64,000 bases of DNA from an uncultured Anaerolineales bacterium (GTDB lineage: Bacteria; Chloroflexota; Anaerolineae; Anaerolineales; UBA4823), in NCBI GenBank assembly GCA_937928795.1, contig CALFWB010000059.1, forward strand, positions 27,030-91,029, given 5' to 3'. The position numbers and the translations under genes are program-made. The stretch's first letter is position 1; every line of letters starts with the position of its first letter. Positions 52,127-60,913 of the stretch are shown piece after piece. Under the pieces are notes generated by a model. That model saw only the letters and a list, made by a program, of their open reading frames with translations, was not told where the DNA came from and did not search any database.

Positions 52127-53346
52127 GGGCGGATTCCCCACAGGCGAATTGTACCATCGTAAGAAGCAGAAGCAAGCAATTGTCCATTGGCTGAGAATTG
52201 CAGGAAATTAACCCCACGGCGATGCCCTTCTAATTTACGCAATTCTTCGCCGCTCGAAACGGACCAAATTTGAATGAGGGTAGATTGGAAACTGGAGCCC
52301 GAGGCAATAAGCTGTCCATTGGGGTTAAGAGCCAAACTCTCCACCACACCGCTGGCTTGCATGGTTTTTAGGCGTTCACCCTTTTCGATGTCCCATAAGA
52401 TGAGCGAGCCATCATAATGACCGGTAGCGAAGAAGGTGCCGTCGGGGGAAATCGCTAAACAGTTGGCTGCGCCGCTGAAGGAGGTCGGCAAAGAATAAAC
52501 CACTTCGCCTTTTTCCAAATCCCAAACCTTGATCGAGTAGCGGTCGGGGATAGTGATGAGCGTTTTTCCATCTGGAGAAATTGCCGTCGTCACGAGAATT
52601 CCCGTGCGGATGGTGCTAAGAATTTCCCAGGTGAGCGCATTGCGAAATTGGATTGCATTTTCTGCGTCCACAATGTTGCTATAAGCAATCGCTACCGTTT
52701 TGCCATCGGTAAGATATTGCACTTGACGAACGGCGCGATAGTCGCCGAAATAAGCAACGCGAGGATAGTTCGGCGCAATCCAAACCTGAACGTTGCCGAA
52801 GAAACTTTCAAGGCTTTCGCCGTAGCGGTGACCGGTCACGAGCCAGCGCCCATCGGGACTAAAGTCAAAGGTAGAGATGCCTTCATCGAGGGAGAAGATG
52901 GAAGAAACCTGCGGTTGGGATGGATCGATGAGATAGATTGAATTGGTCGTTGCCGCAGCGAGGAGAAAGCGAGTGGGATGCCACTTGAAATCGACCAATG
53001 GCGGGGTCTGATATTCGGTGATGCCGGAGACAAAGGCGGTGTTTGTGGTATCGATCAGGGGCAAAAGCGGCGGAATGGGAGTTTTGGCTTCGACCAGGAG
53101 CAAAGCGGTGGGCGTTAGGGTGGGTGTTGGGGTGGGCGTAAAGGTGGGTGTGAACGTTGGAAGTAAGGTGGCTGTTAGCGTTGGGGTAGGAGAGGGGGAT
53201 AGGGTGGCAGTGGAGGTTGGCGTGGGGGTGGATAGAAAGGATCGTGGTGATAAACGACAGAAGACTTGCGAAATTCCGAGACAAACGAGGGTCAAGCCAA
53301 AGGAAAGGCGGTAGAGCCTGGACGGAAGTTCATTGTGTAATCTCAT
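52123..53346 (-). CDS. WD40 repeat protein with Pro/Thr-rich linker
   Basis: A 407-residue protein anchored or secreted through an N-terminal hydrophobic helix (about 14-30). Residues 38-85 are a Thr-Pro-Ser-rich linker (repeats of TPTPT and TATLSPSPT). The remainder is a seven-bladed beta-propeller, with WD-type repeats such as ISPDGTFFATGHYDGSLILW and ending NGQLLASASYDGTIRLW. An external scaffold role is inferred, but no partner is known. It overlaps the convergent galK by four bases and follows the subtilase gene by 16 bases. No strong ribosome binding site is seen. Confidence 0.8.
   Translation of the reverse strand: MRLHNELPSRLYRLSFGLTLVCLGISQVFCRLSPRSFLSTPTPTSTATLSPSPTPTLTATLLPTFTPTFTPTPTPTLTPTALLLVEAKTPIPPLLPLIDTTNTAFVSGITEYQTPPLVDFKWHPTRFLLAAATTNSIYLIDPSQPQVSSIFSLDEGISTFDFSPDGRWLVTGHRYGESLESFFGNVQVWIAPNYPRVAYFGDYRAVRQVQYLTDGKTVAIAYSNIVDAENAIQFRNALTWEILSTIRTGILVTTAISPDGKTLITIPDRYSIKVWDLEKGEVVYSLPTSFSGAANCLAISPDGTFFATGHYDGSLILWDIEKGERLKTMQASGVVESLALNPNGQLIASGSSFQSTLIQIWSVSSGEELRKLEGHRRGVNFLQFSANGQLLASASYDGTIRLWGIRP
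53104..53235. repeat. Low-complexity DNA encoding the Pro/Thr linker
   Basis: On the plus strand this stretch reads as irregular repeats of GGTGGGTGT, GGGGTGGGCG and GGTGGCTGT. It is the complement of the WD40 protein's Thr-Pro-rich linker and explains the Val/Gly-rich antisense ORF at 53018. Confidence 0.7.
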
Positions 53347-53362
53347 CCCTGCCTAATCCTCT

Positions 53363-56300
53363 TTATCTGGCAATGAAGGGGAAGTAATAGAGCCACGGTG
53401 TTTTGACCTTGACGAAGGCGAGATAGTCTCCTTGGGAATAATGGACATCCGAGCGGGTAAACGCAAAACCGCGGCTTGAGGGGTGGATCAAGCGAGCTTG
53501 ATAACGAATGGTCGTGCTTTGTTGAGCCGCTAGGCTTCCCTGCCAAACGAAGCCTTGTTCTTTTTCCGTTACCGAACCCAAATTGAACGTGATTGAGGTA
53601 GGGATAAGCTGAAGATGCTCGGAGAGGGTTTCGGTGATGGTTGCCTGAGCAGCAGTCACGCCTAGATTGCTAACAGTCAATGTAAAATCAATCGTATTTC
53701 CGCTGTACGCAGTTTCGGGGGAGCCTGCTTTTGTTATCTCTAGGTAGGGTTTATTGATCGAAATCAGGTGCCGATATTTGGCGACCAAACCCTGGCTATC
53801 GTAGAAGATTCCTTCGATGGGGATCAGCGCATCCTCTGAAATCGAATTGGAAACGCGCAACTTAGCCTGTAGAACGATTTTTTGCGAGAGAGGTAGATTG
53901 CCTTGAAAGATCAGGGCGTTTTCGGATGGGGAATATGACCAAGGTCCGCTGAGGCTGGATGGGATCAGGGTGGTGTTGGTGGGGATGGGAAGAACAAGGC
54001 GATCGGGCGAAGGACTAGGGATCCTACGGCTCAACTCAATAGTGATGGGTAGTTCACCTCCCTTGAGCACCGAGGGCGGAAGGCGAAACTTCGTATCCCC
54101 AAAGGGGCTAAGCCAGAAGAGTGTCCTTTGAATGAGCAATCGGCGCGGTTCGTCAGGCATTGTCTCTAAGGGGATGGAGAAGAAAGCCGAGCGAGCATCG
54201 GATGGTGGATGAAGGGTGCCGATGAGATTTAGGTTCTCATCCATCAGCAGTGGAATAGATTTCTGGGTTGGTGAGATGCTGTCGCTCCAATTCAAGAATG
54301 GAAACGAAAGGGAGGAAGCCTGAGGAGGAAGTTGCAAAGGGTTTTGGAGGAAGGGGATCGCTTGGGTGGCAGTGATGGAGAAGGCCGCAATGCCTATCCC
54401 TAACTTGTCCCGCAGGAAGTTGCTGTCGCGGCGGAGATCGAGCAAGTCTTGACTGCTGAGGAGTAACCCTCCACCTTGATCGAGGTAGCGGGATAGGCGG
54501 CTCTCGTTGTCTGCCGAAAGGGTAAAGTACCAATCGTAGCCGGTTGTCCAAAGGACAACAGGGTACATCTTTAGGGTGTCTGTGGTTGGGCTCTGTTGAA
54601 ACCCTTTGGTGACAAAGATGTCGTAAGGGAGGGGTAGATGATCCAATGGATCGAGGAAGCTGGGTAGATGGTCATACCACACCTGATCGTCCACAACTAA
54701 GAGTGGAGCCGGTGTTTTAACTTGCATTGTTAGGGTATCTTGAACGGAAGGATTGTTTTGACTGGTAATCCTAAGTGTAAAGATAGAATTTTGTTGGCGG
54801 AGGGCGGAAGGAGGAATTTGAACTGTGGCAGTGAGGATGGCTGAAGCGCAGGAAGCCAAGCTTAGGGTAGAGGAGTTGCTAAACGATTGTCCATTGGGGA
54901 GTTGGATGGAGGTTTGCCACGTCGCCCCTTGAATTTCGAGTTGATAGGTATCGGCTTGAGTGCCGCGGTTGACAAGTTGGAATGTACCGGTCACAATTTG
55001 ACCGGGTTGGGCAACCATGCTGTTCTGGTGAAATTGGGCCAACAAAGCATAGGGTTCTTTTGGGGTGGTAAACCAATCTATGGCGCGTTGGAGCAGAGCG
55101 TTTCGGGTGTTTTCTGGTCCGGCGCCCTCCAAACCGAAGCCAAACCATATCCCTTTGAAGGGTACACAGTACGATGAATAGACTCCCCCGGTTTCATCTC
55201 CATTCCAGATGAGACCAGCTTCTGTGCGCAGGGAATTGGAAATTACAACGGAGTCGGGATGGAATTGTTGTTGAGCGCTGTCTGGGGTGTTCAGATTGAC
55301 GGTCAAGCCGGCAAAGGGACTGTCTTCTTTCCCAACAAGTGGCGTAAGCAGCCCTTCGTCTCTGAATAAGATTCCCATTTGATCTTGAAGGTAATATTGG
55401 GGCATTAAGAAGTTGGGTCCGCCGGCGTCGAGATAAGCGATGTCCTCACCGCTGATCAGCAGGTTGCCGCCAACGCTAAGATAATCCGAAATGACTTCAC
55501 CTGACCCGATCAAGCCGGGAGAGTCGCCCGGCGCTGACCAAATAACCAGATCGTAAGCCCGCAGGGTGGTTATGGAGGGACGGTCATCGGGAATGCCGTT
55601 GACCCCATAGGGACTTCGGATAGACAATTTGTCGAAAGGATAAAGATTAGCTTCTAGAGCGCGTTCATAGAAGCCAATTTGACTGCGATAGTACCATGGG
55701 CCACTATCAACGAGGAGAATGTGAGGGGCTTTTTCAAGCAATATATCAGGGGAGTAGATTTGTCCGACTTGAACGCTATAGGGTAATTTCTGTATGCGAT
55801 GTCTTGCGGAGCGAACCGAGATCTGCCAAGACCCTTCTGGCAGGCGGAGCTGAAATTCGCCATTGGATGGATTGGTTTGCACAGCGAGCGGTGTTCCTTC
55901 GACGGTCAAGGTGGCAGAGAGCGGGATGTGGGTAGCCACTTCGAGCACCCTCCCGAGGATGAAGCCTGAAGGTTTGGGAGATAAGATTAATTCAACGGTT
56001 GTGGTTTGCAGGTTTTGGATGTAGATGCTGGTTTGGGTTTGTGGCTCGTAATCGAAGCGCGCAACTGTGAGGTCATAGAGTCCTGGCGGCAGATGAACTT
56101 CAAAGCTGCCGTCTGCTTGGGTGCTGAGGGCGATCACAGTTGGGTTCGTTGGATGACGATCTTGAACCGTTAGGGTTGCAAAAGGGATGGGCTGATTGGT
56201 AATTGCTTCCTTAACACTCCCACGCAGGATTCCATTTTGAGTCACTTGTAACGCCGCCGCATACGCATTGACCAGACCATAGCCGCTGACGTTGTTGGGG

Positions 56301-57694
56301 ATGGTGGTTGAGAGGGGTTCAGCGGTTTGGAGCAGAATTTGCTCGAGTTGATCGACGCCGAGATTGGGGTTGGCTTCGAGGAGCAACGCGGCGATCCCGG
56401 CGACGTGAGGAGCTGCCATAGAGGTACCGTCCATCTTCGCATAGCCACCACCAGGGAAAGCGGAAATAACATTGACACCCGGAGCGCTCAGTTCCGGCTT
56501 GACTTCCCCCCAACTGCTAGGTCCGCGGGAGGAAAAATGGGTGGGTAACTTGCTTTCATCCACGGCGCCGACAGCCAAGGCTTCTGGGTAGCTAGCTGGC
56601 GCACCGATAGTATCTCGCTGGGGCCCGTTGTTGCCGGCGGAGAAGACCGGCAAAATTCCGGCTGCTCGCAGGCTTTGAACGTCAGCGCGAAAGCGGGGGT
56701 CGCTGCCAACATCGCTGCCCCAAGAGTTGTTAACAATATCCGGCGCTAGGGCAGGATTGCCAGCCGGCGCCAATATCCATTCAAACGCCGCGTGAATCCA
56801 AGACTCATAGGTGTATCCCTGATTGGTGAAGGCTTTTACGGCGATCCATTTGGCGCGTGGTGCAACGCCAATGCGGTGACCTAAGCCATCGTCTCCAACC
56901 ATGCTGCCCATTGTGTGGGTGCCATGGCCAAGTCCATCGCCGGGATAAAGATAAGGTTCACCGGTGACGACGTACCAATTTCCCTGATGTTGAGCCGGTC
57001 CGTGAGGGTTGTAACCGCGGTATTGCTTCTGCAGGGCGGGATGAAAACCGTCAACACCGCTATCGATACTGGCGACAACAACCCCTTCTCCCTTCAGTTG
57101 AAGGAATTGCTCCACTTTGTCAACTTCGACAAGGTCAAGATTGTAGATCAATTCATCTAAGGAGGCTAGTTCCAATTCCATGTATGGAGCAGTTTCCAGT
57201 TCAATTTTTTCATCCGGACGAATGAAAATCACATCGCTGCGGGTTGAGAGTGCTTTTATTAAGGCTGAGCTTGCTTTCAGGGAAACAACCGGGCTGACCC
57301 AGAAGGCGCGGATGTCACTTGCTTGCCCTCGGCGTCTTGCGGCATTGAGAGTTTGCATCAGCCCCATCGTCCGCAGTTCAGCTTCCTGTTGGAGAAACGA
57401 AACGATGCTTGTTCTTTGCTCTTCTTTGGAGGCAAAGAATTGTTCGGATAAGAAGCTGAAGGATGTTTCATTACGCTTCTGCTCAATGACGAGAGGGATC
57501 AACTCTTCGGATTGTGGATTGACAAGGTGGCGGATCAAGTCGGGATGGAGCTTCTTCCAGTCAACCTCTTCCGGTAAAGTCGGTGCGGGGTAGGTGTTTG
57601 CTTGGGTAGGCTGAGAAGTAATGGCTGCGAGCAACAAACTGACTGCTAGCACAGCAAGGAAAACCGAAATGATCATCAGAAAATTGCGTCGCAT
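53363..57694 (-). CDS. Secreted subtilase (S8) with multidomain C-terminus
   Basis: A 1443-residue secreted serine protease. Residues 1-30 are a signal peptide and about 45-165 a propeptide. The triad is Asp211 (SIDSGVDG), His257 (GHGTHTMG) and Ser425 (GTSMAAPHVAG), with Asn355 as oxyanion residue (SAGNNGP). Then come carboxypeptidase-regulatory-like beta domains (about 490-640). Two copies of a GATase-like domain with LVDSG..Y / SGEDIAYLD and VVDDQVWYD / SSQDLLDLR patterns follow, with a DUF11-type domain near 1330-1410. The protein ends WLYYFPFIAR. AAGGAGG lies six bases before the ATG. It sits between mutS2 and the WD40 gene. Confidence 0.9.
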   Translation of the reverse strand: MRRNFLMIISVFLAVLAVSLLLAAITSQPTQANTYPAPTLPEEVDWKKLHPDLIRHLVNPQSEELIPLVIEQKRNETSFSFLSEQFFASKEEQRTSIVSFLQQEAELRTMGLMQTLNAARRRGQASDIRAFWVSPVVSLKASSALIKALSTRSDVIFIRPDEKIELETAPYMELELASLDELIYNLDLVEVDKVEQFLQLKGEGVVVASIDSGVDGFHPALQKQYRGYNPHGPAQHQGNWYVVTGEPYLYPGDGLGHGTHTMGSMVGDDGLGHRIGVAPRAKWIAVKAFTNQGYTYESWIHAAFEWILAPAGNPALAPDIVNNSWGSDVGSDPRFRADVQSLRAAGILPVFSAGNNGPQRDTIGAPASYPEALAVGAVDESKLPTHFSSRGPSSWGEVKPELSAPGVNVISAFPGGGYAKMDGTSMAAPHVAGIAALLLEANPNLGVDQLEQILLQTAEPLSTTIPNNVSGYGLVNAYAAALQVTQNGILRGSVKEAITNQPIPFATLTVQDRHPTNPTVIALSTQADGSFEVHLPPGLYDLTVARFDYEPQTQTSIYIQNLQTTTVELILSPKPSGFILGRVLEVATHIPLSATLTVEGTPLAVQTNPSNGEFQLRLPEGSWQISVRSARHRIQKLPYSVQVGQIYSPDILLEKAPHILLVDSGPWYYRSQIGFYERALEANLYPFDKLSIRSPYGVNGIPDDRPSITTLRAYDLVIWSAPGDSPGLIGSGEVISDYLSVGGNLLISGEDIAYLDAGGPNFLMPQYYLQDQMGILFRDEGLLTPLVGKEDSPFAGLTVNLNTPDSAQQQFHPDSVVISNSLRTEAGLIWNGDETGGVYSSYCVPFKGIWFGFGLEGAGPENTRNALLQRAIDWFTTPKEPYALLAQFHQNSMVAQPGQIVTGTFQLVNRGTQADTYQLEIQGATWQTSIQLPNGQSFSNSSTLSLASCASAILTATVQIPPSALRQQNSIFTLRITSQNNPSVQDTLTMQVKTPAPLLVVDDQVWYDHLPSFLDPLDHLPLPYDIFVTKGFQQSPTTDTLKMYPVVLWTTGYDWYFTLSADNESRLSRYLDQGGGLLLSSQDLLDLRRDSNFLRDKLGIGIAAFSITATQAIPFLQNPLQLPPQASSLSFPFLNWSDSISPTQKSIPLLMDENLNLIGTLHPPSDARSAFFSIPLETMPDEPRRLLIQRTLFWLSPFGDTKFRLPPSVLKGGELPITIELSRRIPSPSPDRLVLPIPTNTTLIPSSLSGPWSYSPSENALIFQGNLPLSQKIVLQAKLRVSNSISEDALIPIEGIFYDSQGLVAKYRHLISINKPYLEITKAGSPETAYSGNTIDFTLTVSNLGVTAAQATITETLSEHLQLIPTSITFNLGSVTEKEQGFVWQGSLAAQQSTTIRYQARLIHPSSRGFAFTRSDVHYSQGDYLAFVKVKTPWLYYFPFIAR

Positions 57695-57705
57695 GGGTCG
57701 CCTCC

Positions 57706-60093
57706 TTAACTCAGCTTGACAATGGTTACGCCCTCGCCACCTTCTTGCTCTTGGCCGGGTTCAAAGGAGAGAATGTGAGGATGTTTGCGCAGATGTTCTC
57801 GAATCGCTTGCCGCAAACGCCCGCTGCCTTTTCCATGAATGAGGCGCACAAAAGGCAATCCAGCAAATAAAGCCGAATCTAAATAACGGTCGATTGTTTC
57901 AATGGCTTCATCGGCGCGTAGGCCACGCAAGTCGAGTTCCCAAGAGGGCGTTTCTTTTGCCGATGGAAGATGAGTAGAAGGCAATTCTGAACGGCCGAGA
58001 GGTGAAGCTGTTTCCTCTTCTTCCAGGAGGAGGTCCTGCAAATCAGATTGCACTCTTAGTCTGCCGGCTTGGACTTCAACCTGTTCTCCACTGATGCTGG
58101 TGAGGATCCCTTTGACTCCTAGGGAGCGCAGTTTGACTTTATCTCCTATTTTCAATGGGCGAGATGTTTGTTGGACTCTTTTCTTGCGTTGTTGTTCTCG
58201 AGTCTTAAGTTTGACGAGCTGTTCGAGTTCTTCAATCTGGGCGGTCATCTCATGAACATGAATAGACTCTCCTAATTGCTCTGTGTGCTTATCCTCGCGA
58301 CGCAATTTGCGCAATGCTTCTCTGACTTCTTCTAAGAGTTGATTGGCTTCTTGTTGGGTTGCTTCCAAAATTTTCAAACGCTCGCTCTCGATGTTCTCTA
58401 GGCGTTCGTTCAATTCTTTGCGCAGCTTTTCTGCTTCTTTGCGATGGAGCTCAGCTTGCTGATAAGCTTGACGGGCAAGCTCGCGATGGCGTTGGATTTC
58501 GTCCAATAAACCTTGGCTTTCTAATTCGCCAGGAGTCAGGTCTTGGCGCGCTTTTTCAATGATTGCTTCAGGCATTCCCAATCGCTGGGCTATGGCGATC
58601 GCGTTGGATCGCCCTGGCAGTCCAATCGAAAGGTGATAGGTGGGTTGCAGGGTTTCTAGATCAAATTCCACACTGGCGTTCATCGCGCCGGGGGTAACAT
58701 GGGCAAACACCTTCAACTCCGGGTGATGAGTGGTAACAAGGCAGGGAATTTTCTTTTCCAGTAAATAGGCAAGAATTGCCCTAGCTAGAGCAGAGCCTTC
58801 TTGAGGATCGGTGCCGGCGCCAAGTTCGTCTAAGATAACCAAGGAGCGGGAGGTAGCATAGTTCAAGATGTGGACGATGTTCTTAATATGCCCTGAAAAC
58901 GTGGATAAGGACTGTTCGATTGATTGCTCATCGCCGATGTCGGCAAAGATATTCTCAAAGACGGAGAGCGTAGCAGCCTTAACCGGAATTGGCAAGCCAG
59001 TTTGAGCCATCAAAGCCAGCAAACCAACTGTTTTGAGTGTGACTGTTTTCCCCCCGGTGTTCGGACCGGTAATGACTAGGGCGAAAGCTTCGTGAGTCAA
59101 TTCAATGTCAATGGGAACGACTCTTTGCGGGTCTAATAATGGGTGGCGAGCTTGAGTGAATTGAAGGATGTAAGGAGAAGTGGCCGGTTTGTTCTCTTGC
59201 GCGCTTAGAGAAATGATTTGGGGTTGGATCGCGTCAATTTCGAGAGCATATTTGGCACAGGCTAAGATCAGATCGAATTGTGCTATAACCGAGAGACAAT
59301 TTGTGATGGAATCTGAAACCGCGGCAATCGCTTTAGAAAGCCTCAACAAAATGCGGCGTTCTTCGTCCCTCTCCTCTAGTTGAAGTTGGCGATGCTGATT
59401 GTTCAATTCGACCACGCTGAGAGGTTCAATGAACAACGTAGCTCCAGAAGCAGATTGGTCGTGAACGATAGCGGGGATACGTCCCTTAAAGTCGGTGCGG
59501 ATAGGGATTACATAGCGTCCTTCGCGTTGAGTAATAATTGGTTCTTGTAGGATGGGGACGATGGCCGGATCGGAAATCATCTGTTGTAGTTTTGAAAGCA
59601 GGCGGCTGCGAGTCGTTTTCAACTCGGATCGGATGGCTGACAGGGCTGGTGAGGCGCTATCCAGAATCTCGCCATGATCCGAAATGGCTAAGGAGATGGC
59701 TTCGATCAAACCGGCCGGAATCTCCATGCTCAACACCAATTCGCTGAGTTTTGGATACTCAAGTCGCTGGCGGTCAAATGCGCGGAAGAGGGATCGAGCG
59801 GTGATGAGCGTGTCCTTTAGGTCTAAGAGTTCCTGTGGGGTTGCCACACCGTCGTGCTTGGCAAGGTCAATGATTGGGCGAATATCGTGCGCTCCGCCGA
59901 GACCGGCTTGGTTGAATTTATGCAAATACCGTATCGCTTCTTGGATCAGATTTTGGCGGCTGAGGATCTCTAGGGGATCGGTGAGCGGCTTCAATGAGAG
60001 AGCTAACTCTGCGGAAGGGCGGAAGGCGGTATAGCCTTCGATTTTGCGCAGAATTTTCGGAAAATCCAGCATGTTGAGGGTTTTATCGTCCAT
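57706..60093 (-). CDS. mutS2: Endonuclease MutS2
   Basis: A 795-residue MutS2. The ATPase domain has the Walker A GPNTGGKTVTLKTVG, LDELGAGTDPQEGSALA and THHPELK. It is followed by a coiled coil (about 510-640) and a C-terminal Smr nuclease domain with LDLRGLRADEAIETID and LIHGKGSGRLRQAIREHL. It lacks the mismatch-recognition N-terminus of MutS. MutS2 suppresses homologous recombination and rescues collided ribosomes in some bacteria. AAGGTGAA precedes the ATG. The stop is 12 bases from the subtilase start, so they may share a transcript. Confidence 0.95.
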   Translation of the reverse strand: MDDKTLNMLDFPKILRKIEGYTAFRPSAELALSLKPLTDPLEILSRQNLIQEAIRYLHKFNQAGLGGAHDIRPIIDLAKHDGVATPQELLDLKDTLITARSLFRAFDRQRLEYPKLSELVLSMEIPAGLIEAISLAISDHGEILDSASPALSAIRSELKTTRSRLLSKLQQMISDPAIVPILQEPIITQREGRYVIPIRTDFKGRIPAIVHDQSASGATLFIEPLSVVELNNQHRQLQLEERDEERRILLRLSKAIAAVSDSITNCLSVIAQFDLILACAKYALEIDAIQPQIISLSAQENKPATSPYILQFTQARHPLLDPQRVVPIDIELTHEAFALVITGPNTGGKTVTLKTVGLLALMAQTGLPIPVKAATLSVFENIFADIGDEQSIEQSLSTFSGHIKNIVHILNYATSRSLVILDELGAGTDPQEGSALARAILAYLLEKKIPCLVTTHHPELKVFAHVTPGAMNASVEFDLETLQPTYHLSIGLPGRSNAIAIAQRLGMPEAIIEKARQDLTPGELESQGLLDEIQRHRELARQAYQQAELHRKEAEKLRKELNERLENIESERLKILEATQQEANQLLEEVREALRKLRREDKHTEQLGESIHVHEMTAQIEELEQLVKLKTREQQRKKRVQQTSRPLKIGDKVKLRSLGVKGILTSISGEQVEVQAGRLRVQSDLQDLLLEEEETASPLGRSELPSTHLPSAKETPSWELDLRGLRADEAIETIDRYLDSALFAGLPFVRLIHGKGSGRLRQAIREHLRKHPHILSFEPGQEQEGGEGVTIVKLS

Positions 60094-60324
60094 GGAAATT
60101 CACCTTAATCGAGGTGCAGTTTACCATAGGGCAACTATAAAATGGAAGATATGAAATAAAAGTGATAGGACGACGCCTTGCAGTCATCCTTTGGTTGACC
60201 ATATTGGTGCAAACACTTGAACAGACGCAGAGGCAGAAGGATGTTTTCATTTCTTGAAAATGTGGTATATTGAAATAGTCATAGATGATTTTTATCAGGT
60301 TTGTTGGCATTGGAGGATTAATCG

Positions 60325-60474
60325 ATGATTTTTCCGCAAGCATTCGAAAAGGGTCAAGGATTAGTAGAATATGGCATGATCTTGATTTTAGTTGCCGTGG
60401 TTGTCATTATAGTCGTTTATCTTCTTGGTCCGGCGATCGGCAACATGTACAGTCAAGTCACAGCGGGGATTTAA
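60325..60474 (+). CDS. Flp-type (type IVb) pilin-like small protein
   Basis: A 49-residue protein too short for the ORF track. After nine residues comes G-QGLVEYG, i.e. a prepilin-peptidase site with Glu at +5 and Tyr at +6 of the mature protein, the EY hallmark of Flp pilins. A 20-residue hydrophobic helix (MILILVAVVVIIVVYLLG) and a short polar tail end it. GGAGG lies nine bases before the ATG. A Tad-type pilus is suggested; a TadZ-like gene at 39380 in this window fits. The frame is not open upstream beyond the ATG in a coding-like way. Confidence 0.75.
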   Translation: MIFPQAFEKGQGLVEYGMILILVAVVVIIVVYLLGPAIGNMYSQVTAGI

Positions 60475-60486
60475 GCGAAATCCCCC

Positions 60487-60515
60487 TTGTCTTGTCAGTC
60501 AGCATCGAGTATAAT
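60487..60515 (+). promoter_or_regulatory. Promoter of tRNA-Val
   Basis: TTGTCT, 17 bases, TATAAT. The -10 box ends 11 bases before the tRNA 5' end. Confidence 0.65.
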
Positions 60516-60526
60516 TTCCAATTGTA

Positions 60527-60601
60527 GGGCGCATAGCTCAGTTGGTCAGAGCGCACGGTTCACATCCGTGAGGTTCGGGGGTTCGAGCCCCTCTGCGCCC
60601 A
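60527..60601 (+). tRNA. tRNA-Val (anticodon CAC)
   Basis: A 75-base cloverleaf. The acceptor GGGCGCA/TGCGCCC pairs fully with discriminator A. The D arm is GCTC-agttggtca-GAGC, the anticodon arm CACGG-TTCACAT-CCGTG has CAC, and the T arm is CGGGG-GTTCGAG-CCCCT. CCA is not encoded. Confidence 0.97.
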
Positions 60602-60630
60602 CTTAAGATCGGTTTTACCTCTATTTCCGG

Positions 60631-60660
60631 TAACGCACCTCATGATCCGTAGGTGCGTTA
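60631..60660 (+). terminator. Hairpin after tRNA-Val
   Basis: TAACGCACCT-catgatccgt-AGGTGCGTTA is a perfect 10-bp stem 30 bases after the tRNA, followed by TGTGCTTTTA. A weak intrinsic terminator is likely. Confidence 0.6.
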
Positions 60661-60891
60661 TGTGCTTTTAGCAGGAAATTTGCATTGAGTGAACAAGCAA
60701 CTGCTGGCTGAAAGCGGTTGCCCCCACGAGCGCTTTTCCCCTATAGGTCTTGCCGCATAGCCACTTAGGAGGCTAGTGAGCAAGCTTGCTGTTCAACAAT
60801 CGGTACTAATTTCCTTAATCAAACTTAATCAAATGCATCTCTTGCGTTTTTTGCTAATCTGTGTTAAGATATGATTACTTGGTAGTTATCT

Positions 60892-60912
60892 GATGACCGA
60901 TGACCGATGACC
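60892..60912 (+). repeat. Three tandem GATGACC repeats at the GntR start
   Basis: GATGACC is repeated three times perfectly and ends one base before the GntR ATG, filling the place of a ribosome binding site. Each unit contains an ATG. Confidence 0.75.
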
Positions 60913-60913
60913 A

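Larger units (their letters stand above)
60602..60913. other. Intergenic region between tRNA-Val and the GntR gene
   Basis: 312 bases. It contains the hairpin at 60631-60660, a possible -10 box TATGAT at 60870-60875 without a clear -35, and a 7-bp tandem repeat abutting the GntR start. Nothing else was recognised. Confidence 0.45.

Noticed and set aside
53018-53314. Val/Gly-rich plus-strand ORF resembling a structural repeat protein
   Set aside because: It is the exact complement of the WD40 protein's Thr/Pro linker.
57180-57593. 137-residue plus-strand ORF
   Set aside because: Antisense to the subtilase propeptide region; no start signal and no family pattern.
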